From: Onthophagus taurus
Taxonomy: Eukaryota; Arthropoda; Insecta; Coleoptera; Scarabaeidae
Reading direction: 5' to 3'
NCBI RefSeq assembly: GCF_036711975.1
Contig: NC_091973.1
Coordinates: 20,770,001-20,834,000 of the forward strand
DNA: 64,000 bases
Part shown: piece by piece, positions 10,440 to 20,181 of the stretch
Position numbering within the stretch: the stretch's first letter is position 1
How the letters are laid out: every line of letters begins with the position of its first letter
Program-made: the position numbers and the translations under genes
The notes under the pieces: generated by a model
Told to the model about the DNA's origin: nothing
Databases searched by the model: none
What the model saw: only the letters and a program-made list of their open reading frames with translations

Positions 10440-12378
10440 ATGAGTATCAGCGAAAAATTAATAGAAATGGTACGGAACTATGATGTATTATATAATACAA
10501 ATAACCCTGACTATATGAAAATTAAACTTAAAGATGAAATTTGGGTAAATATTGCAAGAGAATTAAAACTAAACAATGGTAAGTATGAAAATAGTTTATA
10601 TGTTCTTATTATAAGTAACTTATTATAAGTAACTTTATATGTTCTTTTTGTAAATGTGTTTAATATTTTCCTCGTAATATGCTATCTCTTTGCCACTGTA
10701 CAGCACCTGTAGTATTGAAATAGTGTGTATAATTTTCACGTACTAAGAAAGCATTTCTTGAATTTCGCGAGTTATTATAGCGTATTGAAGTTAGTTGGTC
10801 GGAGAGGAGTTCTTCATCAGCAATATCCTCCACATTTGTAGCAGTACTAGTCATTCTAAGGTAATTGTGTAAAACGCATGCTGCCTTAACAACATTATCA
10901 ACACTAGCAAGTTTGATTTCAAATGGTTTTCTAAAAACATGAAATCGCCCAGCTAGTATCCCAAATGCACATTCTACTGTTTGTCGTGCGCGCGATAATC
11001 TATAATTGAATACCTTATTTTCATAATTCGCTGTAACTTTTCTTTTGGGGTAAGGTCTCATTAAATTTTCTAGTAATGGAAAAGCCTCGTCCCCCACAAA
11101 AACATAAGGCAATTCTTTTTCACCACCGCTAATCATATCTGGTTCCGGAAGCTTAAGAGTTTTGTTTTGTATTTTCTTGTATAGTATGCTGCTAGAAAAT
11201 ATATTCCCATCACTAAATAGTCCCATTGACCCGATATCTACCGTAATAAATTTATAGTTTGCGTCTACAGTTGCCATTAGTACTATAGAACAAGTATGTT
11301 TATAATTAAAATAAGATCCACTTTTGGCCGGTTTCTTGACCACTATGTGTTTGCCATCGATCGATCCCACACAATGTGGAAATTGCCATCTTTGCTCAAA
11401 CTCCTTTGCAATTTGTTTCCACAGTTCTTCTGTGGGGTCCGGTAAGAAAGTTTGTTGCAGGCATTCCCATATAGCCGCTGATACTTCATTCACAATCTTA
11501 GATACTGTGCGATCTCCTAATCTATAGCTATATCCAATACTTTTATAACTATTCCCTGACGCCAAATATCTGAAATATAAAAGTATTCAATAGCGTACCT
11601 TTATTTAACAGGTGAAGAAGCGAAAGATGCTTGGACAAAATTACGTAATTGTCACCGTGACGCCTTAAGAAGGCAGAAGAACGGACAACCGAAAAGCGGT
11701 GCTGGAGGAGGTAAAAGTGTCAAACTATGGAAATATCAAAAACAGATGGAATTTTTGTTGGCGCACATGCAAAATAGATCACGAGAAACCAATGTAACAG
11801 AAGATAAATTTGATAATGAACAGACTGAAGAAGAAGAAGTTGAAATTGAAAACACAGAAGAAAAAGGAGAGAATGACGAGGACCAAGCAGAAGTGCACAG
11901 AACGCTCACAACTGCACCTAAACCTAAACGAAAAAAAGGCTGTGATGTTGCTGATTTAATTAAAGCTTCTTTAGCACGTCAAGAGCATCGAAGTATGGAA
12001 AGGGATATGCATAGAAAGCGAAGAATTGAAATCGAAAAAAATGACGAACGGTACCATTTTTTTATGAGTATGTACGAAACAACCAAGCGATTCCCAATTC
12101 ATTTACAACATCTTGTAAAAAGCAAAATATTTGGTATTGTATCTGCCTCTGAAGCAGAAAATTTAAATTTACCATTTAGTCCTTGTGCGTTATCCCAACC
12201 TCAACCCGTCGAATCCTTACCCTCTACAGTACCCACACCACAAACTTCATCTTCAACTCAATTTTCCTTTGAATCCTTTGACTATCCTTCAACTGAAATT
12301 ACACCTAGATCAACACTTCGACAAGAAACCTCCGATTTACATGATAATGTCTCAGAACAAGTTTTTTGTTTATTATAG
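10440..12378 (+). CDS. Harbinger accessory protein with MADF domain (two exons)
   Basis: Exon 1 is 10440-10578 (MSISEKLIEMVRNYDVLY, then DEIWVNIARELKLNN), ending at a good donor, g|gtaagt. Exon 2 is 11612-12378, after acceptor ttatttaacag. The frame joins cleanly (139 + 767 nt = 302 codons with the stop). The joined N-terminus is a MADF/Myb-SANT-like fold, with WTKLRNCHRDALRR just after the junction. The middle is acidic. Near residue 200 DERYHFFMSMYETTKRFP followed by LVKSKIFGIV resembles a BESS motif, often found with MADF domains. The C-terminus is Pro/Ser/Thr-rich. In this superfamily the accessory protein binds the transposase and helps its nuclear import and DNA binding. The 1033-bp intron holds the whole second exon of the transposase on the other strand. 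Confidence 0.85.
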
Positions 12379-12750
12379 AGATATCGCTAATAACATATTT
12401 TCACCAATAAAAAGTTACCTTAGAAATACCGCTAGTTTTTCTTTTGTTGTTATTTCTTTATGTGCACGGCTGCCTTCATGATAGATTTTGTTTTGAATAG
12501 TATTGTGTATTTCTTCAAATTGCATACGATTCATTCGGAAATAATTTGTAAACTGGTCATCTGAAAACTCTGAAGTCAAACGAAATTCTCCATGAGTTTC
12601 ACGCTTTCGTAAATAACTGCTTTTCCATATCCTTTTTTTTCTCTTGAGTTTTGTAGCTGCATATAATAACGTACAATTTATTAACGCATCTAAATCCGAA
12701 TCGGAGCTTAAATCGGTGTCTTCCATTGCACAGATAGTAAAATACTGCAT
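10660..12750 (-). CDS. PIF/Harbinger DDE transposase (two exons)
   Basis: Exon 1 runs 12750 to 12419, with a second possible start at 12726. It carries the N-terminal region (FRMNRMQFEEI, ITTKEKLAVFL) and ends CTAAG|GTAACT. Exon 2 runs 11569 to 10660 after acceptor TTTATATTTCAG. The junction restores Arg and reads on as YLASGNSYKSIGYSYRLG, the normal family order. Total is 413 aa, or 405 from the second Met. The catalytic core is visible: CVGSIDGKHI (first D), YKFITVDIGSMG (region between), VGDEAFPL (second D) and RQTVECAFG (E). The protein cuts and moves the element. Its 849-bp intron contains the entire second exon of the MADF gene on the opposite strand. No frame lesion is seen, so it may be functional. 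Confidence 0.9.
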
Positions 12751-12926
12751 TATAATATGCGCTCTCTACTGCGTAACTACGCGCACGTTCAGTTTTTCTG
12801 CACTGTTCCTGCCCTGCGTCTGTGTGCTTATGTGCGCCTAGCCTTAGAGTAGTGGGGATAGCGGCAGTCGACGCAGGAGAGGGGGAAGTTTACGTTGCAT
12901 TCGGCACGTAGGCACCAGTCGCCATC

Positions 12927-13868
12927 ATGGCGTGGATGAACGAGCACAGAGCTTATGCGGTCGAAGCGTTCATTCGCAACAATGAGTCGGTTGTCACGGC
13001 ACAGCGTGCTTTTCGAACGCGATTTCAAATTCCTCCGCGTGAGTCGGTACCGGACAGAAAGTCTATTTTGTTGTGGGTAAAAACTTTAGAGAGACTGGTT
13101 CTGTTGTGAAAAAACGGGTCGGAAAACCTCGTAGTGCCCCTACACCTGAAAACATCAATGCGGTTAGACAATCAGTTTTGCAGTCTCCTAAAAGATCAGC
13201 TCGTAAACATGCAGCCGCCCTTCGAATGTCTGACCGTAGTGTTCGTCGAATCCTACACAAGGATCTTCATTTCCATCCTTACAAGATGGTTGTTGTGCAA
13301 GAACAACAACATGTCAACTCATCTTGGAAAGTCTTTCACCAGACGCCATTGTTTTTTTTTAGTGACGAGGCACTTTTTTATTTGTCTGGCAATGTGAATA
13401 AATAGAATTTTCGTTACTGGAGTGAAAACAATCCCCATGAAATTCACCAAAGACGTCTTCATAGTGAGCCTGTAACTGTGTGGTGCGCTATCTCACGACT
13501 TGGAATCATCGGTCCATATTTTTTTGAAGATGATGGCGGTACGGTTACTGTGAACTCCAACAGGTATGCCGACATGATTCAGAATTATTTTCAACCAGCA
13601 TTGCAAGAGAGGGCTTTCGAGCATATATGGTTCCAGCAAGATGGTGCCATATCCCATACTGCTCGGGTAGCAATGGCCAGCACGGTCCCCTGACCTAACG
13701 CCTTGTGACTTTTTTTTATGGGGTTACTTGAAGGCTCAGGTGTTCAACATCGTCCCAGAAACCTGCTAGACCTGAAAGGATCAATTCGCGAGGAAATTCA
13801 GCGCATACCTCAAGCGATGCTTGAGAGAGTCCACGAGTGCTTTAATGTTCGCTTGCAGCAGTGTTCGA
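12927..13868 (+). pseudogene. Tc1/mariner-superfamily transposase, frameshifted and internally deleted
   Basis: It starts MAWMNEHRAYAVEAF, followed by QRAFRTRFQIPPRESVPDR and ILLWVK, typical of an insect mariner-like family. The frame shifts at an A-run near 13077 and goes on with NFRETGSVVKKRVGKPRS and SARKHAAALRMSDRSVRRIL. SDEALFYL carries the first catalytic Asp. A TAG near 13403 stands where a coding codon is expected before NFRYW. WCAISRLGIIGPYFFE and IWFQQDGAISHTAR (second Asp) follow. Sequence between VQEQQH and SDEALF is shorter than usual. The region with the third acidic residue is lost, and similarity resumes as LKGSIREEIQRIP to about 13868. Confidence 0.82.
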
Positions 13869-14056
13869 AGTACATTGAAAATGAAGATCTAAAAGTTACA
13901 GATCGTTGTCATTTAACTGGAACTTTTAGAGGTGCTGCACATAACCAATGTCATTTAAATTTTAAAAATACAAATTCAATCTGATTTTATAATTAAATCT
14001 ATTAGTACTCAGTTAGAAGGTAGAATTTGTTTGTTACCTGTTAACAAAGAAACATA

Positions 14057-15634
14057 CCGATTGGTAACTTTAATTTTAGGAGATACACCCAATACGGACG
14101 TACGTATAAGTATACGTGTGTGTGTATATTCGGTGTCGTTAAGTGGGGGATAAACAAGCGTAGGGGTAATGCACAAATTGAATCGTTCATAGATTGTTGA
14201 GAGGCGAAGTTGGTCGCATCGCTTTGCAGTTAACCCTAGCAAAAAAAAACTAAGATGTTGTTTACTGTAGCGGAAAAGGTACAGATTATAAAATGGTTTT
14301 ATGGTGGCAATTCTGTAGCCCAAATAATTAATTTGTTTCCTGTGGCCTATGAAAACAGATCAATGCCTAGTCGCGGAACAATTTCAAATATTATTAAAAA
14401 CTTTGAGCGACATGGATGTGTGTCTCCACAGAAACACAAATTACGAAGGGGTAAAAGAGATGAGTTACGTGATACGACGATATGTGCTGATGTTGAACGC
14501 AATAAAAATCAGTCAAGCAGACAAGTTGCGGAGACGTTTGCTATCAGCCATGTTGCCGTCCTAAAAACATTAAAGAAACACGGGTACAGGTCGTACAAGG
14601 TACAAAAAAGTCAGGAACTCTGCGAGAACGATAATATTACAAGGGCGGAATTTTGCTTTACTATGATGGAAATGGCCAACGGAAATGTTGATTTTATAAA
14701 AAACATTTTATTTACCGATGAATCTACATTTCCTTTGCATGGTCGGCATAATCCCAGCGTTGCTCGATATTGGAGTCGTGACAATGAACACAAAGTTTAT
14801 GCGGCTCGTACACAATATCCCCAAAAATTAAATGTTTGGGCTGGCTTAGTAGGTGACCATATTATCGGTCCTTTTTTCATAGAAGGAAATTTAAATGGTC
14901 ATAAGTATTTAAACATTTTGCAAAATGACGTAATCCCATCGCTTCAACAATTAGACAATGTTCAATTTGGAAGTATCTGGTTCCAACAAGATGGTTGCCC
15001 GGCTCACAACAGCCGGCAAGTTAAAGAGTATCTTAACGCACAATTTCCAAATCGTGTAATATCTATTTGCGGAACGTTAACTTGGCCGCCTAGATCACCA
15101 GTTTAGCCCCCACTGATTTTTTTCTATGGGGATATTTAAAATCGAAAATTTATGGTTTTGATGAAGAAAGGACAACCAATCTGGATGACTTACAAACAAA
15201 AATTCGCAATTGTATACAGGATATTAGTCCCGATATACTAGCGAATGTAAGGCGAACTTTTTACGATAGATTGGGCTATTGTTTAGCACAGAATGGTGGT
15301 TTATTTGAACACCTAATATAAAAAATATTTTATTTTTATAGTTTTTTGTTTTATTTGTTGTTTTACAAAGTTTATTTCAGTTACTTACGAATTGTTTTTA
15401 TTTTTAGAGTTAAGAATTTGCTTTGTCTTATTTGAATTTCATTTATTATATTAGTTATTATTTTTATAATATTGCTTATCATTGAACGATGTCAAACGAC
15501 TGACTGCTCTCCGATCCACTACTCTTGCGATTCCCCTCCCACAAACATACTCCGCGCGCATATGCACACACACAAGTATACTTATACGTACGTCCGTGTT
15601 GGGTGTATCTCCTAAAATTAAAGTTACCAATCGG
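14057..15634. mobile_element. Tc1/mariner-superfamily element with about 70-bp TIRs and TA duplication
   Basis: The ends are CCGATTGGTAACTTT at 14057 and its reverse complement ending at 15634. They match for about 70 bp with two or three differences and include a run of GT/CA repeats. TA flanks both sides (14055-14056, 15635-15636). At 1578 bp with one transposase gene it is full-length. It splits polymerase B between GRICLLPVNKETYR and the palm. Near-identical arms suggest a recent insertion. Confidence 0.9.
14255..15321 (+). pseudogene. Tc1/mariner-superfamily transposase with one frameshift
   Basis: Residues from MLFTVAEKVQIIKWF form the paired helix-turn-helix DNA-binding region. TDESTFPLHG has the first catalytic Asp and IWFQQDGCPAH the second. 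The first frame stops at 15104-15106, just after TWPPRSP. One base off, the expected continuation FFYGDI-like/FFLWGYLK region, GFDEERTTNLDDLQTKI and RLGYCLAQNGGLFEH follows to TAA at 15319-15321. A single-base lesion is thus enough to explain the break. The spacing from the second Asp to the expected third, counted across the break, is about 41 residues, which fits a DD41D (rosa-like) group. I hold that subfamily call loosely. Confidence 0.82.
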
Positions 15635-16864
15635 TATATGCAATACCAAGCATTGAAAATATATCAACAGAAAGTTCTATTGGCTACATTTACGAAGTTG
15701 ATTTATGTTATCCAACAGAGCTATATGAATCACATAAAGATTTACCATTATGTTCAGAACATCTAGTTCTGAACATACTGAGTTGGCTATCAAAATATAT
15801 AAATTTAAACACTAAAATGAGAAAAGAAAATATAAATGAATTTATAAAAAATTTCTTTAAATTAATGAACAATGCAGTTTTCGGTAAAACTATGGAAAAC
15901 GTTCGAAAATATAGAGACGTTAAATTAGTGAACAAATGGTCTGGACGTTATGGCGCAAAATATTATAGATCTCAACCAAATTTTAATATTTGTACAATTA
16001 TTGATTCTGATTTAATTCTTATTGAAATGAAAAAAATTAGAATTCACTTCAACAAACCAATATACGCTGGGATGGCAATTTTAGATATTTCTAAAACATT
16101 TCTTTACGATTTTCATTACAATTATATCTTACAAAAATTTGGAAGCAATGCAAAATTACTATATACTAATACCGATAGTTTAATATATCATTTTTTTGTA
16201 TTAGATATTTATGAGGAAATTAAAAATGATTTAGATCGTTTCGATACATCAGACTATCCAGCAAACAACGTTTATAATATTCCCCAAAAAACCAAAAAAA
16301 AAAATTGGTTTGATGAAGGAGGAGAACAACGGTCGTATTATGAAATGTCTATCTAAAATGTATGCAATTAAAGTTCAAATTTCTGAAAGTGAAATCAGTG
16401 AAATTGAAAAGAAACTTATTGATACAGGTGAAAATCAGAAAGAAATTGATACAATTATATCAAATGTTGGTGTTAGCAAAAAGGCTAAAAAAAGGTGCAA
16501 AATCATCATCATTAAAAACGCTTACATTTGAAAACTATTATCAATGCTTATTTAATAATGAAACGTTTATTACTCAACAAAATTCCATTCGGTATCAAAA
16601 ACATAATGTATACACCATTCAACAAAGGAAGGTAGCGTTGAATAGCCATGATGATAAGAGAATAGTATCTTATTCTTACACAGATACAAGACCTTGGGGT
16701 TATAAAAAATTGTACTAACACATAAATAAGATACCACATAATAAATCAAGTTTGGACAAGTTTAAACATGTTTAAACAGGTAAGAAACAAACATATATAA
16801 ATTGAAGCAACACTTAATGTCATTTAATTGTGTTCTAGCAATATTAACAACAAGATTGAAAAAA

Positions 16865-17440
16865 ATGATTGTGTTCCCACTTCTACTATTATTAGTAAAT
16901 GGGCTAAATGGCCAACAAGAAGATAATATTACTACAAAGACCAATATGAAATTGTATATTCAAACTATGAGACTCTATATAATTCTAGCAGTATCTTATA
17001 TCAAACCTGTAAAAACAATATGGAAAGGTGTTTTGGACAATGTCAACCAATATTAAATGATATTTGCAACAATGAAATTAAATTATTTGAGTGGAAAATT
17101 TGCAAATTCAACAACAAGAATGACTATGGAAATATTAATAAATAATACAGTAATTTTAACAGCACACAACAAAGAATTAAATGAAATATTAACAAAAACT
17201 CAAGAAAGATTAATACCTGCATACGAAATAATTAATTCAGAAGAAAAAATAATTGATCGATTAAACAAAGAAGTAGAACAAATGAGATTTAATGATATAA
17301 TTAAAAATGATAATGAAAGTTATAAAGAAAAATTAAAAGTATGTCGTACTGAAATTTTACAACGAAATGGTGATCGTTTGAAAATGATGCATAATGTAAA
17401 TAATTTTATTACATCATTAGTATTACGAGAAGAAAAATAA
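16865..17440 (+). pseudogene. Possible secreted/coiled-coil protein with two frame shifts
   Basis: A frame opens MIVFPLLLLLVNGLNGQQ, a good signal peptide. It loses sense after about residue 25, while the +1 frame continues with a cysteine-bearing stretch (SILYQTCKNNMERCFGQC, then ICNNE and WKICKF). The original frame takes over near 17110 with a long charged helix (ELNEILTKTQERLIPAY, then EKIIDRLNKEVEQM) that should form a coiled coil, ending at 17440. Read this way it is one protein with two compensating indels. A TATA-like ATATATAAAT lies about 75 bp upstream. It follows polymerase B directly on the same strand and may be a cargo gene of that element. No family recognised. Confidence 0.3.
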
Positions 17441-17487
17441 TCAATAAAAAAAAATGGGATCTTATACCACCACACTTCTAACAACAG

Positions 17488-17718
17488 TATAAATAGGAAA
17501 ATATCTTTTCAATTCAATATTATTTCAACATAAACATGGCCACTATTTGATGTAATTTATGTGAAAAACATTTCAGCTTTTGTAAGACATCAATAGAAAA
17601 CCATAAAAAACAAGATGAACGTGAAAGAAAAATTGAAGAAATAAGGAAGAAAAGAAAACCTAAAACAAGTTCAACTGATATTATGTGTTATGAAACTTTA
17701 AATGATAGTCCTTTGTAA
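17488..17718 (+). pseudogene. Small zinc-finger-like ORF with TATA box and early stop
   Basis: TATAAATA at about 17489 precedes an ATG at 17536. The 61-codon frame has TGA at codon 5, then CNLCEKHFSFCKTSIENH, which is half of a C2H2-type finger (C-x2-C and a distal H), then a basic helix (EEIRKKRKPK) and the end at 17718. Without the stop it would be a 60-residue protein. TATA spacing and direction match the preceding small gene, suggesting a row of short, separately transcribed genes behind polymerase B. Function unknown. Confidence 0.3.
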
Positions 17719-18086
17719 AATAAAAAATAAAAATTGTTTTGTAAAAATTTTTGGTTTTGTAACATAAAAAAAACCTTTTCAAAGATAACTGTTTTTTATT
17801 GATTTTAACATTCGTATGTACCTAAATACAAATCACAATACAAGGACAATGAGCAGTAAGCTTTTTTCATTGAAGTAATTAATTCTCTACATAATCTCTT
17901 CTTTTAGAACAAGTTATGAAAGCAATGAGTAGTAAACAAGCAGAGATGAGTAGTAAGTTTTTTTTTTTTGTTTTTCATTAAAGTAATTGATTCTCTACAT
18001 AACCTCTTCTTCTTCCTCTTTTAGAACAAGAGGATGATGCAACTTGGGATACTGGGAATGTTATACCATTCCAAGTACCCCAGGTG

Positions 18087-18172
18087 TGTTGGTGGTGTCT
18101 GGAAGCTGGACATTGGCAAAAACATTGTCCAGCACCGAAAATAAAATGTTGTTCCAAGTGCTGGACACTTCG
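18087..18172 (+). pseudogene. CCHC zinc-knuckle fragment (gag-like)
   Basis: The frame reads CWWCLEAGHWQKHC, a C-x2-C-x4-H-x4-C zinc knuckle, followed by a second partial knuckle (CCSKC). Such knuckles bind RNA in gag-type nucleocapsid proteins. It is only about 30 residues long, with stops nearby, so it is a fragment of a retroelement or of a knuckle-containing cargo gene. Confidence 0.5.
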
Positions 18173-18269
18173 AACAACTACAAAAAAACTGCATGAATTG
18201 TAAGAGCTGGCGGTCAGCTATTAATTATATGAAGTGTAGAAGCTGGCGGCCGGCAAAGTATATATAGTA

Positions 18270-18575
18270 CGTTAAAGAATATGATGTGGAAAGAATTCAG
18301 TTACAGAGGAAATTATAAATGGATTGATATTTTAGATGACATTGTAAATAAGTATAACAACACAAAACAATCGGAATGAAGCCAATTGAAGTTACGCAAA
18401 AGCATGAAAAAAAATTACTTTCCACATTATTTAATAATATTAAAATTAGCAATTTTCTTAAACGTAAATTCAATGTAGGTGATCATGTAAGAATATCTAA
18501 ATCTCAAGCAATTTTCGATAAACAATATACTCCTAATTGGTCTACTGAAGCCGGTCTCCCCTACTTTATTTTTAA
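18270..18575 (+). pseudogene. Integrase C-terminal fragment (Polinton/retrovirus-type rve)
   Basis: A first frame reads MWKEFSYRGNYKWIDILDD and IVNKYNNTK. After an indel near 18372 the next frame continues MKPIEVT, KFNVGDHVRISK and YTPNWSTE. This order is the C-terminal part of the rve-family integrase found in Polinton-type elements and in related insect retroelement-like genes: the end of the catalytic core, then a small barrel. The core with the D,D-35-E triad is missing. It lies in the polymerase direction, 1.6 kb downstream, which supports one degraded Polinton-like element over about 8-19 kb. Sequence turns unrelated right after WSTE. Confidence 0.65.
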
Positions 18576-18831
18576 TAATTTTTCGCATTGTACAAATTAT
18601 ACTGTTTAATAATTTTACCCAATGTACAAACTGTTTCTTGGTTTTAATTATTGCACTAACACGTTTAATTTTAGATACTAAATCGTTAGAAAGTTGATCC
18701 GTCATGAGGAGATAAATCTGGAAATAACAGAAAAATTGAAAGCGAATACATCTGCAAAACATCGATAACTAAATGATTTTTATTAAGATAATCCACATTT
18801 ATGCTTAATTAGCAAATTATTCAACATATAA

Positions 18832-19182
18832 ATGTCTACACCACCATGTACTTTACTGGTTAGCAGTACTGACATGATGAATGTGCCAATAAAAACATTA
18901 CATGTGGTGTGCAAACCTGTTCTACCGGTAAGTTTCTTTTTCTTTTTTTCCCTTTATTAATAATTCTGAATGAGGTATGGTGTAAAAAGTATTACAACGA
19001 AGGGGAATTGTGTGATAATTACACTATTGTATACCCCGAAAAATGATACACTGAAGAGAAAGTTTGGAAACCTTCCAGTCCAACATACGAGGCTGGGGGT
19101 TGAAAACGGAACAGAGGTGCAGATGTTGGCATCCGTAATGCATAAGTATGTATTTGACTTAAGTGTCGATGAGGATGGCTAA
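18832..19182 (+). CDS. Unknown small gene, tandem unit 1
   Basis: A leader frame (18832-18927, MSTPPCTLLVSS, then NVPIKTLHVVCKP) ends at a possible donor, gtaagt. A second block (18976-19182) reads GNCVIITLLYTPKN, LGVENGTEVQML and MHKYVFDLS. Unit 2 (19406-19764) repeats both blocks with mostly synonymous changes, which shows the frames are real. The donor and the AG at 18973-18974 bracket a roughly 47-bp intron, but the phases do not join in my reading, so splicing is unproven. No family recognised; no signal peptide or membrane segment. Confidence 0.45.
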
Positions 19183-19405
19183 TTTCCCCAAATTGAAAGT
19201 CAACAACAACTACAGCAATGATGATGTAGAAGAGGACGAAATTGTTGCTAAAAAGATAAAAATTGTACACCTTCAGTTGGACTTTGACGCTATTCCTAAA
19301 AATCTAAAGAGACAACCACCACCACCATCGCAAAAAGGAATGGCTACAATTAATTTGAGTGATAATAATCAAGAAGAAGAAGGTATTATGGTATTTAGCA
19401 TCAAA

Positions 19406-19764
19406 ATGAATACACCTCCTTGTACTTTATTGGATGTGTGTTGACTCCATAAATCTACCAACGAAAACTCTATACGTGGTATGTAAACACCTATTTTCCC
19501 GTTAAGTTTCTTTTCCTTTATTAATAATAATTCTGAATTAGATACGGTTTGAAAAGTGTAAATCTAAACGGAAATTGCATAATCATAAGCTTGTTGTATA
19601 CACCAAAAAACGAGACTTTAAAAAGAAAATATGGCAACCTCCCAATGCAGTACACCCGGCTTGGGGTTGAGAATAAAACGGAGGTGCAGATGCTGGAAAC
19701 AGTGATGCACAAATATTCCTTCGATCTAAGTGAGGAGGATGGCCAAGCATTGCAAAAAAATTGA
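19406..19764 (+). CDS. Unknown small gene, tandem unit 2 (paralogue of unit 1)
   Basis: It repeats unit 1: MNTPPCTLL, LPTKTLYVVCK in the leader (with an indel that puts an early TGA in the ATG frame), a pyrimidine-rich gap ending in AG, then GNCIIISLLYTPKN, LGVENKTEVQML and MHKYSFDLSEEDG. Protein identity in the second block is well over half, while many third positions differ, so the copies were under constraint after duplication. The acidic stretch between the units (19163-19405, NNYSNDDVEEDEIVAKK) may be the tail of unit 1 in another frame or a separate exon. Product unknown. Confidence 0.45.
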
Positions 19765-19872
19765 GCCAGGAAAAGAAGATAAAATTATGAGTAAGAAGGA
19801 AAAATTCATGCCGTGTCCAGAACTTCGAAGCAGCGCGTAAAAATTTAATTACATCTTTGTATTTAATTTGCT

Positions 19873-20181
19873 GTGTTTGCAATTGAAAAACAAAATGCAA
19901 CCTTTCAATTTTCTAAAGAATCGTTGAAATTTTTGTTGGTAACATATCATAAATTTCTCAAGCCTGGCGATTTTATCAATATAAACGAAGTTACCAATAA
20001 AGTTGATAAAAACAATAATAAGAATACCACCCTATTAACTTGCGGTAGTATTTTGACCGAATATTACAAAGATATGAAGAAAGTTATATCGAATTTACAA
20101 CATACCGAACAGTTCGATATTGAAGCTTTAAAATTAATTGTAAACTATAAATTGATTTGCCGAGTTTACTTTATACAATAA
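19873..20181 (+). CDS. Hypothetical protein, 102 aa
   Basis: The frame includes FSKESLKFLLVTYHKFLKPG, FININEVTNK and a helical C-terminus. The ATG-frame start overlaps the end of the preceding AT-rich spacer. I cannot identify it. It follows the duplicated small genes on the same strand with similar AT-rich codon use, so it may belong to the same element. Confidence 0.25.
   Translation: MFAIEKQNATFQFSKESLKFLLVTYHKFLKPGDFININEVTNKVDKNNNKNTTLLTCGSILTEYYKDMKKVISNLQHTEQFDIEALKLIVNYKLICRVYFIQ

Larger units (their letters stand above)
10196..12843. mobile_element. Complete PIF/Harbinger transposon with TIRs and TTA target duplication
   Basis: The terminal inverted repeats begin GGCTAGGCGCACA at 10196 and, as reverse complement, at 12843, followed by further imperfect similarity. 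They are flanked by TTA on both sides (10193-10195 and 12844-12846), the 3-bp target duplication typical of PIF/Harbinger. At 2648 bp the element carries both standard genes: a DDE transposase (minus strand) and a MADF-type DNA-binding accessory protein (plus strand). It sits in the 5' leader of a mariner-like element, so it inserted later. Both genes appear intact after splicing. This is the best preserved two-gene element in the window and could be young. Confidence 0.92.
10133..13868 (+). mobile_element. Tc1/mariner-superfamily element, 3' truncated, carrying a Harbinger insertion
   Basis: The left end starts CAGGGTGCGGCAAAATAACC after a TA dinucleotide (10131-10132). Only about 63 bp of this element precede the Harbinger insertion; it resumes at 12844. 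Its transposase frame follows at 12927. The matching right terminal repeat is not present: transposase similarity ends near 13868 and polymerase B sequence starts at once, so the 3' end is deleted. Without Harbinger it would be about 1.1 kb, a usual mariner length. Confidence 0.7.
8237..16718 (+). pseudogene. Polinton/Maverick-type DNA polymerase B (copy 2), split by three insertions
   Basis: The pieces, in order, are the N-terminal domain (FQGFQYGQSEVYIRELAIYD, later IKGLNKK and CSLMNV; 8270-8735), a block from FEGRICSGLI through QERDSGWALFEIL and RTSSYPYFSEIL (9112-9790), a finger CEPCLNH (to about 10130), then CHLTGTFRGAAH (about 13905-13950), GRICLLPVNKETYR (to 14054), and the palm from 15637 with [45 protein letters not shown] and the C-terminal RPWGYKKLY at 16718. 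The family replicates Polinton elements by protein priming. A small insertion (8736-9111), a mariner carrying Harbinger (10133-13868) and a Tc1-type element (14057-15634) interrupt it. The exonuclease region between the finger and CHLTG is lost. The catalytic motif reads YTNTDS, with Asn (16168-16170) for the first Asp. Several frameshifts add to this. Confidence 0.8.

Noticed and set aside
18427-18762. Minus-strand 111-aa frame
   Set aside because: Partly antisense to the integrase fragment; no motif, though the part beyond 18580 is not explained.
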